The notes under the pieces are model-generated. The model made no database searches, was not told the origin of the DNA, and saw only the letters and a program-made list of their open reading frames with translations. Source: JAJZEO01 sp964350315 (GTDB lineage Bacteria; Chlamydiota; Chlamydiia; Chlamydiales; 2-12-FULL-49-11). From it: 64,000 nt of DNA. Shown here in pieces: positions 8,721 through 18,210 of this stretch (within the stretch, counting starts at the first letter, position 1; the number at the start of each line of letters is the position of its first letter). The stretch lies in NCBI GenBank assembly GCA_964350315.1, contig CAYGJD010000001.1:1-64000 (forward strand). The letters run 5' to 3'. A program made the translations under genes and the position numbers.

Positions 8721-9614
8721 TTAGATAAGACGGATAGTGTGCAATAAGACATCTCTCCAGAGAACAAATTCAGGGCAATAGTCGTTCATAGTCACGCCAT
8801 TCAAAGCAACAATCCCAGTTTTTCCAGTTTCTTGATTAATCTCCATGGTGAGAGTCATTTCCTTTTTATCAGTCAAAGAAAGCCCTTTGAAATGCAGGGT
8901 AGAAAAATTTGGTGTTGAAGATTGCTGAGTGCAGTAAGCTTCAACGTTATATTCTTCTGGCAAGACCTCAGAAAAAATATGTATAGGGTTTTCTTTAGAT
9001 GAGTGTTTCTCAACGCGCGTTAAGCTTTCGCGCATTAGATGATTATAGTCCGCGAGCCTAACAGCTAATTTTGGCTTAATGATTGTTGTTGCTTTTGGTT
9101 GTTTACAAGCAATGTCAAGACAACGGAAGATCATTCTATGGTGCTCGTGGTTATGTCTATTGTATTCTTTTTCCTCTTCTCCTTGATATTGAATAAGATC
9201 AACGTAACCATCAGAGTTGAATCTATAGCTTAATTTATCCTTCTGATTATGAGCGTCAAACGCGTCTTTGTATTGGACAATGATAAGAGCTTGATTATTT
9301 GCATCACTGTACCAAGCGTAATGCGGAACTTGATCATGTCCTATGCTAAGTTCAAATTTTTGATCTCTACCATTATGATGTGTTTTCATGTATTCAAGAG
9401 TAGATGGCATTTGAACAGGTTTTGCCTTGGTGGGGGCGACTTCTTTAGTGCGTAGATCAATTTGGCAGCAAGTGATGAAGTAAACGAAGTGATTAAACGC
9501 GCTCTTTAAAACAGAGAGGATCTTATCACAAAGAGTTTCTTTGTCATCCTTTTTTGATGTTGGTGGAAGTGTTGCTGGAGCAGCTACGCTCTGTGGTCCT
9601 CTTAGTATTTCCAT
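8721..9614 (-). CDS. Tandem paralogue B of an unknown family
   Basis: A 297-residue protein, complete reference copy of the family. Order of parts: a Pro/Ala-rich head (about 1-25), a conserved block LCDKILSVLKSAFNHFVYF followed by ITCCQ (about 29-52) that is short and hydrophobic, a Pro/Lys-rich linker (TKAKPVQMPST), the block TLEYMKTHHNG, then a variable beta-rich domain and a conserved end (EFVLWRDVLLHTIRLI). The ATG is preceded by GGAG. There are 18 bases from the stop of C to this gene and 24 bases to A, so the three are one operon. No signal peptide is visible. A secreted or membrane-associated role is possible but is inference. Confidence 0.8.
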   Translation of the reverse strand: MEILRGPQSVAAPATLPPTSKKDDKETLCDKILSVLKSAFNHFVYFITCCQIDLRTKEVAPTKAKPVQMPSTLEYMKTHHNGRDQKFELSIGHDQVPHYAWYSDANNQALIIVQYKDAFDAHNQKDKLSYRFNSDGYVDLIQYQGEEEKEYNRHNHEHHRMIFRCLDIACKQPKATTIIKPKLAVRLADYNHLMRESLTRVEKHSSKENPIHIFSEVLPEEYNVEAYCTQQSSTPNFSTLHFKGLSLTDKKEMTLTMEINQETGKTGIVALNGVTMNDYCPEFVLWRDVLLHTIRLI

Positions 9615-9632
9615 TAAAATCTCCGTGTTAAT

Positions 9633-10547
9633 TTATTGTATGGGTAAATTACGAACAAGAACATCCCGCCATAAAATCCATTCTGGTGCTAAATTTGCAG
9701 GAATGATTTTATTGTTTTTCCAGAACTTAATGGATAAGCCATCTTCTGCTGAAATTTCAACCTTTAATGTCATTGGTTCTCCTCCTCTTAGAGAAGGGCC
9801 CGAAAAATGGAAGAAAAAATTCTTATTCTCTTCTTTAGTTAGACGGACTGTGAGATTGTCTTCGATTGAAATTACATTCTGGCAATAAATCGTAGTCTCT
9901 ATATTTGAGTATAAAGTAGCTGTTATCTGAAGGGCAATATGCTTGTATTCTTCTTCATTTAAGCATGGTCTAGGCCAGATGAGAGTTGGTGTGGCTGAGT
10001 TGCACTTTTCATCTAATAGCTTAAAAGATTCTCGAAAGTCTCTGTGATGATAAATTTCCCATTTAGAAATTTTCACTCCAACATCGAAAATGTGATCAAT
10101 ATCGCCTGACTTATTGAATTGATGGATATTTTTGCACTGATCATGGTCGCCATTATCAAAAGCGATCTTGTAGTGAAAAACAATAGATGGTTGGCCATCA
10201 ATCTCGTCGTACCATACATAATCTATATACTCGTATGTTGGACCTTTCTGATCTTCATCAGGATTTGGTGGGTAAAGAAGCTCTAACTTATTGGCAGGGC
10301 CATTATGATGTGTTTTCATGTATTCAAGAGTGGAAGGCGCTTGGACAGGCTTCGGTTTGGTGGGGGTGACTTCTTTAGTGCATAGATCAACTTGGCAACA
10401 AGTGATAAAGTATACAAAGTGATTAAACGCGCTCTTTAAAACAGAGACGATCTTATCACAAAGTGATTGGTTATTATCTTTTTTTGAATCTAACGGAAGA
10501 AGCGATTCTTGAGCAGAGACGCTGGGGGGTGCTCTTTGGATTTCCAT
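9633..10547 (-). CDS. Tandem paralogue C of an unknown family
   Basis: A 304-residue protein and first gene of the operon. It has the same architecture as B but is more diverged: Pro-rich head (MEIQRAPPSVSAQ), conserved LCDKIVSVLKSAFNHFVYF plus ITCC block, Lys/Pro linker, TLEYMKTHHNGPANKLEL, a long variable domain with many aromatic residues, and the end LAPEWILWRDVLVRNL. AAGGTAG precedes the ATG. The upstream region (10548-10671) contains an AT-rich segment with TGTTAAAAT on the minus strand that resembles the extended -10 word seen elsewhere in this window. Function unknown. Confidence 0.8.
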   Translation of the reverse strand: MEIQRAPPSVSAQESLLPLDSKKDNNQSLCDKIVSVLKSAFNHFVYFITCCQVDLCTKEVTPTKPKPVQAPSTLEYMKTHHNGPANKLELLYPPNPDEDQKGPTYEYIDYVWYDEIDGQPSIVFHYKIAFDNGDHDQCKNIHQFNKSGDIDHIFDVGVKISKWEIYHHRDFRESFKLLDEKCNSATPTLIWPRPCLNEEEYKHIALQITATLYSNIETTIYCQNVISIEDNLTVRLTKEENKNFFFHFSGPSLRGGEPMTLKVEISAEDGLSIKFWKNNKIIPANLAPEWILWRDVLVRNLPIQ

Positions 10548-10639
10548 AAAATTCTACCTTTGATTATTAAGTATGTATAAATTTTAACACGAAACCATAT
10601 TTATTCCAAGAATGAGGAATTAAAAGAAATAGTTATCTT

Positions 10640-10666
10640 AAAAGGGGAGGGCCTGTATAGACCCTC
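10640..10666 (-). terminator. Probable weak intrinsic terminator of the S9 peptidase gene
   Basis: On the minus strand, six bases after the stop at 10672, GAGGGTC, loop TATACA and GGCCCTC form a 7-bp stem with one G-U pair, followed by CCCTTTT. The short U-tract makes it weak. Confidence 0.5.
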
Positions 10667-10671
10667 AAAAA

Positions 10672-12633
10672 TTAAGTATCAAGATTGATGATTGTGATCG
10701 GCTTTTCACCTTTATTAACTGGGATGCCAAATACGCGTTTGTAAAAGTAGAGTTGAGCTTCAAAAGATTTGATGATGTTTTCAGCAATTCGAAAGCCGTG
10801 CTGTTCTTTTTCAAAAAGAATATATGCGGTAGGTATGTCTTTTTTTAAAAGAGCTTCATACATTACTTCTGCTTGGTTTGGTAGCACAATCTTATCTTCT
10901 GCTCCTTGAAGGAGTAGGATAGGGCAGGATAGGCCTTCTGTGTGGTGAATAGGAGAGTATTTGTCGTATCTCTCTTTTTCTTCTGGGTATTTACCTACAA
11001 GTGAGTCAAGATAACGCGCTTCGTACTTGTGAGTGTCACCGATCATAAGAGTTAGATCGCTTACTCCAAAATAGGAAGTCCCAGCTGAAAAAACATCTTT
11101 GAATGTCAGTGCAGCAAGAGTTGTATATCCGCCAGCACTACCGCCCTCAATTGCCATTCGTTTTTGATCAATTTTTCCTGATTTAGCTAAGAAAAGTGCT
11201 GCATTGCAGCAATCATCGACATCAACGATACCCCAATTTCTGCGTAGGCGATTGCGGTATTCTCTTCCATAGCCAGTGCTTCCGCCGTAGTTAATGTCAG
11301 CAACAGCAAACCCGCGAGTTGTCCAAAATTGAATTTTTGCGTTTAAGATCGGACGAACATGTGCGGTTGGTCCGCCATGGGTGAAAATAATAAGAGGCGG
11401 CTTCTCCTTGGGGAGGTTAGTTTTGTAGTTTGGATTAACTGGAGGGTAGTAAAAGCCAAATGCCGTTTTATTATTTTCTGTTGGGAATTCGATTGTTTCT
11501 GGCTCAGAGATAAATTCTTCGCCAAAACCAATAGAGTCTTTACTCTTTTTTAGGACTTCAAAATTTCCGCTAAGAGGATCCATTTTGTATATTGCTGGAC
11601 CCGATTTTGGGGTAGCTGCAATGAAGACGACTTGATCATTTAGTGTATGAAGATCGTTAATGAAGGAAAATTCGTGGTCTTTATATGTTTTTAGTTCCCC
11701 TGTCTTTTGATCTTTCAGGATGAAATGGTCACATCCTTTATCTGTTGCAACTGTAAGAAGGAGGTTTTTTCCGTTTGTTGTAACAAATGCAGTTCTTGAA
11801 ACACCAACGACCCAAAGTGGGGATGTAAAATCAAAATCTTCATCAACAAGGCATTTTCCTTCTTCAGAATAGAGTTTCCAAAATCCAGATCTGTCTGAAA
11901 TATACACAAGATGTCCGTCAGGAGTCCATCTCGGCTCCGAAACAGATTCATTTTCACTTCCGGAAACTTTTACTGTATCGCTAGTTTGAAGGTCTGTCAC
12001 AAAAAGTTCTGTTTGATCCCACATCATATTTGGATGATTCCAAGCGATATAAGCTAAGGAGTTGCCATCTGGGCTTATTCTAGGAAATGCATAGAAGTCA
12101 AAGCCTTCTGCAATTAGTGTGATTTCTCCGCTTTGGAGATCAACTTTTGCAATTGAATTAATGCATTCACCTTTTCCTCTGTGATCTTCTAAAATTGTGT
12201 AGAGGGATTGTCCATTTGGATGAATCACAAAATCGGCAAATCGTAGCCCTTTTGTTCCGTTGATAAGTTCAGGTTCTTGATCAGGCTTAACAGAGTAGAG
12301 GTGTTGATCTTCAAAATTAGTAAAATAGAGAGTCCCTTCAAAAACTGTTCCACATTTGCCACCATATTCATGGACTGTAGTACGTGCGTAAAAGGGAGCA
12401 GGGAACATTTCTTTTTTATCACTTGCCCGGATAAAAACAGATCTACCAGCTTCTTCAGGCCGACCTTCTAGAAAGTAGAGTTCATCACCGTCGACCTCGA
12501 GTTGAATAAGTTGAGTAGCCCCTTCGACAAGTGATTTAGGAGTTACAGGTGATTCCCATGTTCCATATGGAGCTGCTTGGATGTTCATGACGCCTCCTAA
12601 TAAAGCACTACAAATATATAAATTTTTTAACAC
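10672..12633 (-). CDS. S9 family serine peptidase (acylaminoacyl-peptidase / S9C type)
   Basis: Prolyl-oligopeptidase family hydrolase. The first 380 residues form a WD/beta-propeller-like region (repeats such as RISPDGNSLAYIAWN and RWTPDGHLVYISDRSGFW). The C-terminal alpha/beta-hydrolase domain has the oxyanion segment FTHGGPTAHV, the nucleophile motif IEGGSAGGY (Ser about residue 499 from the GTG), the Asp in LLQGAEDKIV and the His in EKEQHGFR. Two starts each have a strong ribosome site: GTG at 12633 (CGGAGG) gives a hydrophobic leader MLKNLYICSALLGG that could act as a signal peptide; ATG at 12588 (AGGAGG) gives the cytosolic form usual for this family. Both are plausible; the longer one is listed. 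Confidence 0.88.
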   Translation of the reverse strand: MLKNLYICSALLGGVMNIQAAPYGTWESPVTPKSLVEGATQLIQLEVDGDELYFLEGRPEEAGRSVFIRASDKKEMFPAPFYARTTVHEYGGKCGTVFEGTLYFTNFEDQHLYSVKPDQEPELINGTKGLRFADFVIHPNGQSLYTILEDHRGKGECINSIAKVDLQSGEITLIAEGFDFYAFPRISPDGNSLAYIAWNHPNMMWDQTELFVTDLQTSDTVKVSGSENESVSEPRWTPDGHLVYISDRSGFWKLYSEEGKCLVDEDFDFTSPLWVVGVSRTAFVTTNGKNLLLTVATDKGCDHFILKDQKTGELKTYKDHEFSFINDLHTLNDQVVFIAATPKSGPAIYKMDPLSGNFEVLKKSKDSIGFGEEFISEPETIEFPTENNKTAFGFYYPPVNPNYKTNLPKEKPPLIIFTHGGPTAHVRPILNAKIQFWTTRGFAVADINYGGSTGYGREYRNRLRRNWGIVDVDDCCNAALFLAKSGKIDQKRMAIEGGSAGGYTTLAALTFKDVFSAGTSYFGVSDLTLMIGDTHKYEARYLDSLVGKYPEEKERYDKYSPIHHTEGLSCPILLLQGAEDKIVLPNQAEVMYEALLKKDIPTAYILFEKEQHGFRIAENIIKSFEAQLYFYKRVFGIPVNKGEKPITIINLDT

Positions 12634-12686
12634 AAAACCTCCGAAAATTTAAACGGAGAATATCTAAATATTTTTAAATATACAAG

Positions 12687-13280
12687 TTATGACTCGTCGT
12701 GACGCTTTCTGTTTTTTGCTTTATTTCGGTAATAGATTGTTGCATCTTCTGAGACCATTCCGACAGGATATTTTAGCTCAATTTTAGCCATTTTTAATCT
12801 AGCAGTCTCAACAGGATTAAGGCCGACTTGTTGTGCAAAAAAAAGAGCAATAGAGACAGCTTCTTTTAAAATTGAGGGCATTTCGTCTGTATTGATAAAC
12901 GATCGACTTTCTGCTTCACTAACCCATGTTAGAGGTTCTGCAAGATGGCCAATTGTCACATAGAGTCTATGAATGATTTGAGAAGGAGTGTAGGTTGGAT
13001 CAAGAGAGGCTACTTGGCATTCATTGATAGAAACTTTTATTGCTTTGGAGAAATGTGTAAGGTTGATTAGGATATCGCCTAGTTCGTCTTTAATACCTTC
13101 CATTTTCTTTTTGTCGTTTTTCAACTCTTTAAAGGAAGGGCATTGGCGATCGACGAGATGTTCTGTAAGTTCTGATAGTTCAACAAATATATTGAGAATT
13201 AGATTCTTGGGGTGGTGAAACTGAGTCCAGTTACGTTCTTTTGCAAACTTGTCGAGAGATATGGCTAATTCTTTGAACAT
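12687..13280 (-). CDS. MazG-like / dCTPase-like nucleotide pyrophosphohydrolase
   Basis: An all-alpha NTP pyrophosphohydrolase of the MazG/DCTPP1 group. WTQFHHPKNLILNIFVELSELTE matches the dCTPase opening; the metal-binding pairs are E34/E37 and E66/D69 (motif EXXE then EXXD). The second half repeats a helical pattern and ends with MAKIELKYPVGMV, like the usual KMAKNxxKYP end of the family. At 197 residues it is longer than single-domain members (about 110-170) because of an insertion around residues 85-145. Its probable job is removal of non-canonical or excess dNTPs. It starts 67 bases from, and diverges from, the patatin-like gene. Confidence 0.75.
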   Translation of the reverse strand: MFKELAISLDKFAKERNWTQFHHPKNLILNIFVELSELTEHLVDRQCPSFKELKNDKKKMEGIKDELGDILINLTHFSKAIKVSINECQVASLDPTYTPSQIIHRLYVTIGHLAEPLTWVSEAESRSFINTDEMPSILKEAVSIALFFAQQVGLNPVETARLKMAKIELKYPVGMVSEDATIYYRNKAKNRKRHDES

Positions 13281-13346
13281 AGCCCGATATTACACGATTG
13301 ACGAAAAAGTGCATACTGAAAAAAGCTAGAGTGGTAAAGAGAAAAT

Positions 13347-14270
13347 ATGACTTATAATATTCTTTGTATTGATGGTGGGGGAATAAAGGGCGTATTTGCT
13401 CTCCAACTTTTCAAAATGCTACAAGAAGATGCCGGTTTAAAAAACTTGGATCGCATCGATTGCCTTGCGGGAACTTCAACAGGTGCTTTAATAGTTTCAT
13501 CATTTAGTGTTGGTCTTCAAGCACAAGAGCTTATAAGATTTTATCAACTTCTTGGATCAAGAGCTTTTCCTAAGGGAAAGAAATGTGATTCAGGGGGAGC
13601 AAAGTATGACCCATCTAAATTAAAAAAAATTCTAACAAAACTGTTTGCCAAGCAGCCAACTTTTGCTGACATCGAAAAGCATTTAATTATTACTACTTGT
13701 GCGCTTTGTCATGAGACATAAAAGAATTGGTTTCCCCATGTTTTTGACAATTTTGATAGAGAAAAGGCAAAAGGGTATTCATTGGTAGATATAGCATTGA
13801 GATCATCTGCAGCTCCGATATACTACCCTTCCTATCAAAATTATGTAGATGGGGGAATTTTCGCATTGAATCCGAGCTTAGTTGCCTTTTCAAGCAGTAT
13901 TGACCCCAAAAAGGGAAATCAAAAAATTGAAGATGTTCGCCTTCTCTCTATTGGAACGGGGATAAATCCGGTGGCTATCCATGAAGAGGTCGACTGGGAT
14001 GAAGTGCGCTGGATGAAGCCTTATCATACACTGTCAAAACATCCGCTTTTTTCTTTAATGACAGAAATAGGCTCATTAGTTCCTGAGTATCCTCTGCAAC
14101 AATTATTAAAAGAAAACTATCATAGAGTGAATGGGTATTTACCAACTCCTATTGAGATAGACGATGCAACGAGAGTCCCAACACTTATCAAAGCGGCCAA
14201 AAATGTGAGACATCTATACCCTGATGAGTGGAGCAAAACAGTCGAGTGGGTCAAAGAAAACTTCGTCTGA
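13347..14270 (+). pseudogene. Patatin-like phospholipase interrupted by an in-frame TAA
   Basis: One continuous frame of 308 codons containing one internal stop at 13719-13721. The first part has the oxyanion loop DGGGIKG (residues 9-15) and the nucleophile motif GTSTG (Ser44). After the stop the same frame continues with KNWFPHVFDNFDREK, SSAAPIYYPSYQNYVDGG and the catalytic Asp of DGG (codon 168). The stop therefore separates the Ser from the Asp of the catalytic dyad, and neither half alone should be active. No frameshift is present and the downstream part shows no decay, so the lesion is young, is read through, or is a sequence error. Intact homologues are CapV-like or ExoU-like lipases, often secreted by intracellular bacteria. 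A TTG at 13782 could restart translation. Confidence 0.8.
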
Positions 14271-14293
14271 TCAGATGTGAATCTTTAGAAATT

Positions 14294-16483
14294 CTATTTA
14301 ATTTCAATATTGGGAAAAAAGTTTGATGGAATATTTTGTTGCATCATGTCTTTCCAAAGTTTTACAGATTCGATGATCAGCTGAAGGAAATGTTGGTGTA
14401 GATCAGGGTCGTTGAAGCGCAATATGTATGATAGACAACTTATCTCATAGATGTTGAAAAACGACGATGTGAGTGAAGATGGTTGAAGATCTAAAGGTTC
14501 TAATTTTTGCTCTATAAATTCTTTAAATGTTGGATTGACAGCGCCTATAGTGAGTAGGAAAAAATCTTCAAAAATTTGGGTTTTTAGAAAGAACATGTTT
14601 TTGGAATAGTCGTGTTCGAGCGCTTCTAGAACGATTAAAAAGAGTTTTTTCAATACAGTTGGCTTCAAAATGCTTTGCATATAGTTCGGCGTCAGCGAAT
14701 AGAAGAAATTTTCAAGCAAAAAGTCGTTATGAATATTGATTTGTAGAAGAAGTTTTTTTAGGGCATTGAGGACTTCACCCTGCTTTGAAATCATCCCACC
14801 ATTGTAGTCTCGAACTTCACCGACCATCTCGCATAAGGTATTGTAGATGAAGCGTCGTGCTGCATTTAGATCTACAGAAAAATCTTTTCGAAGAAAGGTT
14901 TTTTTCTCAAGTTGCATTTCAAAGATATTGGCTTCTTTAGGATATTTCTTACGTAAACATCCTACAGATTTCACCTCATGTTCACTAAAAGTGACCGAAG
15001 ACTTGAACTTTTTAAAGATCTTGAGAAGGGGAATGTCTTCTGGTTTATTAACTCTAAGAAGAATGATCGTAAATGAGATGTTAGAGGAGGTTTGCTTATG
15101 GAAGTTGATCATCACTTGAGGAATATCTTGAACGTACTTTAGTTGATTACTAAGAATTAGGATGTTTTTCATCACTTCTTCTTCATTACGAGGCATAAAG
15201 ATAGGATTGATGACAGACTCAATTCTTGTTTTGATCTCGCGAGGAAGTCTCTTAATCAATTGTTTTACTTGGCTGGTCGAAAAATTCCCAACTTCTTTGT
15301 AGATTTCTAGGTAAATTGTGCGAACGTTGCTATTTGCACGTCGATCAATTACAACAGAATCATGCACTTTCAAAGATTTAGGAAGTATGCTTTGTATTGC
15401 TGTAAAAATATGTCTCTCTTCAACAATTTCATTTTCGCGTAAAATGTTGATTGAAACCAAAATTCCTATAACGCGCTTTAACTCATTTTTAATGATAAGG
15501 GTCGAATGGATCAGCTTTACGTATAAGTGGCGTTGGTTTGGATGAGAGAGACCTTCATTTGTTGTGAGTTTTCTCAACAAATATTTGTAAGAAATAAGGC
15601 GGGTTAAGTGTCTCATTCTACGGTTAGCTACAAATTCGTCGTGAAATAAAACAACAAAATTCTGGAGTTCTGCAAAGATGTCACGTTCAAAATGTTTTGG
15701 CTGGTACTCAAGAAGTGGGGCGATCTGTTCTTTTATTTGAGTGACTTTATTTTCAGCTGATACTTTGATGAGAAAATGCTGCATATGATCAAAGAGGTTG
15801 CTTTCGATTTCTTTACCAGGTCTGTCAAGTAAGGAAAGAATATTCTCCTGAATAATCAATTTTTTTTGATCAAGAGTAAGAGGCATCAGTGAGATAATGC
15901 GCCGTGCGTGTTGAACTGAAAGGACGTTAAGTTTAACTTCTTTTGCCAAATTAGGAAGATTCATTGTTAAAATCGAGAGATCTTTTTGACTTTCAACAAT
16001 AGCTATAACTTGATGGAGGATAAAAGCGTAGCCAGGAAATAGGATAAATTCAAATGCAGCGACACTGAGAAAAGGAAGTCCTAGTTGTTTTCCAGGAATC
16101 GGCCAACGGCTATATACATCTGTTAAAAAGCGGCCTGCTCCCTGTGTGTCAGCAGCTGGACAAATAGTTGCAATTGAGATCGTGCAAGGGGCAGGAGATG
16201 GTTTTTTAGTCCATGAAGTAATAGGTATTTGATTTACAATTTTATGGTAAAATTCTGCGATTTTTTCAAAATCATTGATCGATTCAATTGTTTCTGCAAA
16301 TTTCAAAATGTCATCTGAAAGAGTACGTCTAATGAGTGCTTGAATGCTTTTCTGATAGATTTTAGTTTCTTCTTTACCTTCTGGAGGTTCTTCAAATCCT
16401 AAGCGAATATTCAGGAGCATAGTAAGAATGTCTGTATTTGATGTGACAACGTCCTCGCCTGTTGTGGGGAAGTATGAGTTCAT
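14294..16483 (-). CDS. Hypothetical large helical protein, end of the OppA operon
   Basis: A 729-residue protein I do not recognise. No signal peptide is evident; one moderately hydrophobic stretch around residues 138-162 (FLSVAAFEFILFPGYAFILHQ) might touch a membrane. The remainder looks largely alpha-helical, rich in Lys, Glu, Phe and Leu, with repeated motifs such as LLxxLxxNxxI. Its ATG overlaps the stop of the upstream OppA gene (ATGA), so it is cotranslated with the OppA array. The repeat-like helical composition suggests a HEAT/armadillo-type scaffold, but this is a guess from composition. Confidence 0.7.
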   Translation of the reverse strand: MNSYFPTTGEDVVTSNTDILTMLLNIRLGFEEPPEGKEETKIYQKSIQALIRRTLSDDILKFAETIESINDFEKIAEFYHKIVNQIPITSWTKKPSPAPCTISIATICPAADTQGAGRFLTDVYSRWPIPGKQLGLPFLSVAAFEFILFPGYAFILHQVIAIVESQKDLSILTMNLPNLAKEVKLNVLSVQHARRIISLMPLTLDQKKLIIQENILSLLDRPGKEIESNLFDHMQHFLIKVSAENKVTQIKEQIAPLLEYQPKHFERDIFAELQNFVVLFHDEFVANRRMRHLTRLISYKYLLRKLTTNEGLSHPNQRHLYVKLIHSTLIIKNELKRVIGILVSINILRENEIVEERHIFTAIQSILPKSLKVHDSVVIDRRANSNVRTIYLEIYKEVGNFSTSQVKQLIKRLPREIKTRIESVINPIFMPRNEEEVMKNILILSNQLKYVQDIPQVMINFHKQTSSNISFTIILLRVNKPEDIPLLKIFKKFKSSVTFSEHEVKSVGCLRKKYPKEANIFEMQLEKKTFLRKDFSVDLNAARRFIYNTLCEMVGEVRDYNGGMISKQGEVLNALKKLLLQINIHNDFLLENFFYSLTPNYMQSILKPTVLKKLFLIVLEALEHDYSKNMFFLKTQIFEDFFLLTIGAVNPTFKEFIEQKLEPLDLQPSSLTSSFFNIYEISCLSYILRFNDPDLHQHFLQLIIESVKLWKDMMQQNIPSNFFPNIEIK

Positions 16484-18123
16484 TTTGAAATCTCCGTTTT
16501 AAGAGGAGGGTTTTTTCTAACACGAGAAATTAGAGCTAGCCCAATTGGAGTTGTTTCAATATTTTCTATATTTGATTGTTTAATGTATGAAAAATTCCAG
16601 AAGAAAATGGGTGTTTGCGGCAGCTCCTCCATAAAAATCGATTCAGCAGCACGCAAGTATTGGAGCCTCTTATCAAAATCAGTGGATTGTTCTGCACGTT
16701 CTAGATTCTTTCTATATTCAATGTTTTCCCATCCAGTGTCGTTAGTTGGTTCATTTGAAGTCCGAAATCGGTCTAAAATGTTTATGGGATCATTGAATTG
16801 AGAAATCCAAGCCGTTTGACAAATCTCAAAATCCTTTTTTCTAAGCTTTCCTAGAAAAAGTTGGAATTCTTGGCATTCTAATGAAATTTTTAGTCCCAAA
16901 GCATGATTTATCTGAGAAGATATAGCAGCTACGAGTCTTGTGTTCTGGTCTGAAGGGGTATAAAGGTATTTTATTGGGCCTATTTCTTCTTTGGAGCAAC
17001 CGAGTTCCTCAAGAGCAAGAGCAAAATAGGTTCTTGCCTTTTCAATGTCGTAGTAAAGATCAATGCCTTCTTTTTCAATTCCATCGTTGTAATTTGAAAC
17101 AATGCCATCTGCGACTTTTTCGTTCATTTGAGTTACATGGTCACACAAAGATTTCCGGTCGATTGAGTATGCGATTGCTTTTCTTAAGTTAGCGTTATTG
17201 AAAGGAGGTTTTGTTGTGTTAAATTGTACCATTGATGTAGCGATAATGGGAACGATTGAGAGTTGCTCGGATTTTTTTAAATAAGGAATTGCATCTCGGG
17301 GAATTTGTGAAAAAGCTAATCCCAAAATATCAATTTTTCCTGTTTTGAAAAGATTATATGCTGTTGAGTCATCTTGAATTAAACTAATGTCTATAGTTTC
17401 TATTGATATGGAACTATGGTCCCAATAAAGAGGATTCTTTACAAGGGTATAGTGGCTTGCTGTTTTATAATCTTTCAAAACAAATGGGCCGCAACTGACT
17501 AAACTAGATGGGTTGTTTGATGCAATTTCATCAAGATCATTTCCCATAGAAAGAGGGGTGGGGAATAAAGCGCAAAAAGAAGTGAGCTCAAGAAAGTAAG
17601 GTGTTGGGTGATTTAGCTCAACTTTCAGGGTTTTATCATTCAGGGCAGTAATCCCAACTGATGAAAGAGGAATTTCCCCTTTTTTTGCTTGCTTGGCTCC
17701 TTTGATTGCATAAAGAAGGAATGGGCTTTGAGAAGGGAAGTCTGGAGAGAGAATTTCTTTCCATGTTCTTTCAAAATCATGAGCTGTAATCGGGGTGCCA
17801 TCAGACCATTTGGCGTCTCTTAAATAAAAAGTGTATGTCAATTGGTTTGGAGAAATTTCATATGCTTTGGCAAGTCCATAGGTAATGTCGCCATTGTTTG
17901 TTGCTCTCATTAATCCATCAAAGAGTAAAAATTCCATTGTTGATGAGATGTAATCGCAAGTTTTTCTTGAATCAAGAGTTAAAGGACGCCTTGAAAAATT
18001 CACTCGCAGACAAGTTTCTACATTGTTCTTTTTTGATTTTGGAAAATAATAGATAAACAGGCTTGTGCAAAACAAGAAAATACAAAAAAGAAGTAAAAGT
18101 TTTGGTTTTATGATACGAGCCAT
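16480..18123 (-). CDS. oppA: Oligopeptide ABC transporter substrate-binding protein (OppA family), copy 3
   Basis: Extracytoplasmic solute-binding protein family 5. Motifs LRDAKWSDGTPITAHDFERT and KNPLYWDHSSISIETIDISL are hallmarks of OppA/DppA, and length (547) fits. The N-terminus (MARIIKPKLLLLFCIFLFC then IYYF) looks like an uncleaved membrane anchor or poor signal peptide and lacks a normal lipobox. The ATG at 18123 is preferred to the TTG at 18150; neither has a clear ribosome site. It follows copy 2 by 87 bases and overlaps the next gene. Tandem oppA copies are known in Chlamydia pneumoniae. No OppB, C, D or F gene is in this window. Confidence 0.9.
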   Translation of the reverse strand: MARIIKPKLLLLFCIFLFCTSLFIYYFPKSKKNNVETCLRVNFSRRPLTLDSRKTCDYISSTMEFLLFDGLMRATNNGDITYGLAKAYEISPNQLTYTFYLRDAKWSDGTPITAHDFERTWKEILSPDFPSQSPFLLYAIKGAKQAKKGEIPLSSVGITALNDKTLKVELNHPTPYFLELTSFCALFPTPLSMGNDLDEIASNNPSSLVSCGPFVLKDYKTASHYTLVKNPLYWDHSSISIETIDISLIQDDSTAYNLFKTGKIDILGLAFSQIPRDAIPYLKKSEQLSIVPIIATSMVQFNTTKPPFNNANLRKAIAYSIDRKSLCDHVTQMNEKVADGIVSNYNDGIEKEGIDLYYDIEKARTYFALALEELGCSKEEIGPIKYLYTPSDQNTRLVAAISSQINHALGLKISLECQEFQLFLGKLRKKDFEICQTAWISQFNDPINILDRFRTSNEPTNDTGWENIEYRKNLERAEQSTDFDKRLQYLRAAESIFMEELPQTPIFFWNFSYIKQSNIENIETTPIGLALISRVRKNPPLKTEISK

Positions 18124-18210
18124 TGTTTGGGAAGTATAAAGATGTAACAATTAATTTGCAAAGATGAACTATGCCGACAGAAAGATTTCTGGAGTTAGAT
18201 GTTTTTCATC

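Noticed and set aside
13782..14270. Independent 162-codon gene
   Set aside because: Same frame as the upstream patatin part and starting at a TTG without ribosome site; it is the second half of the interrupted patatin gene.
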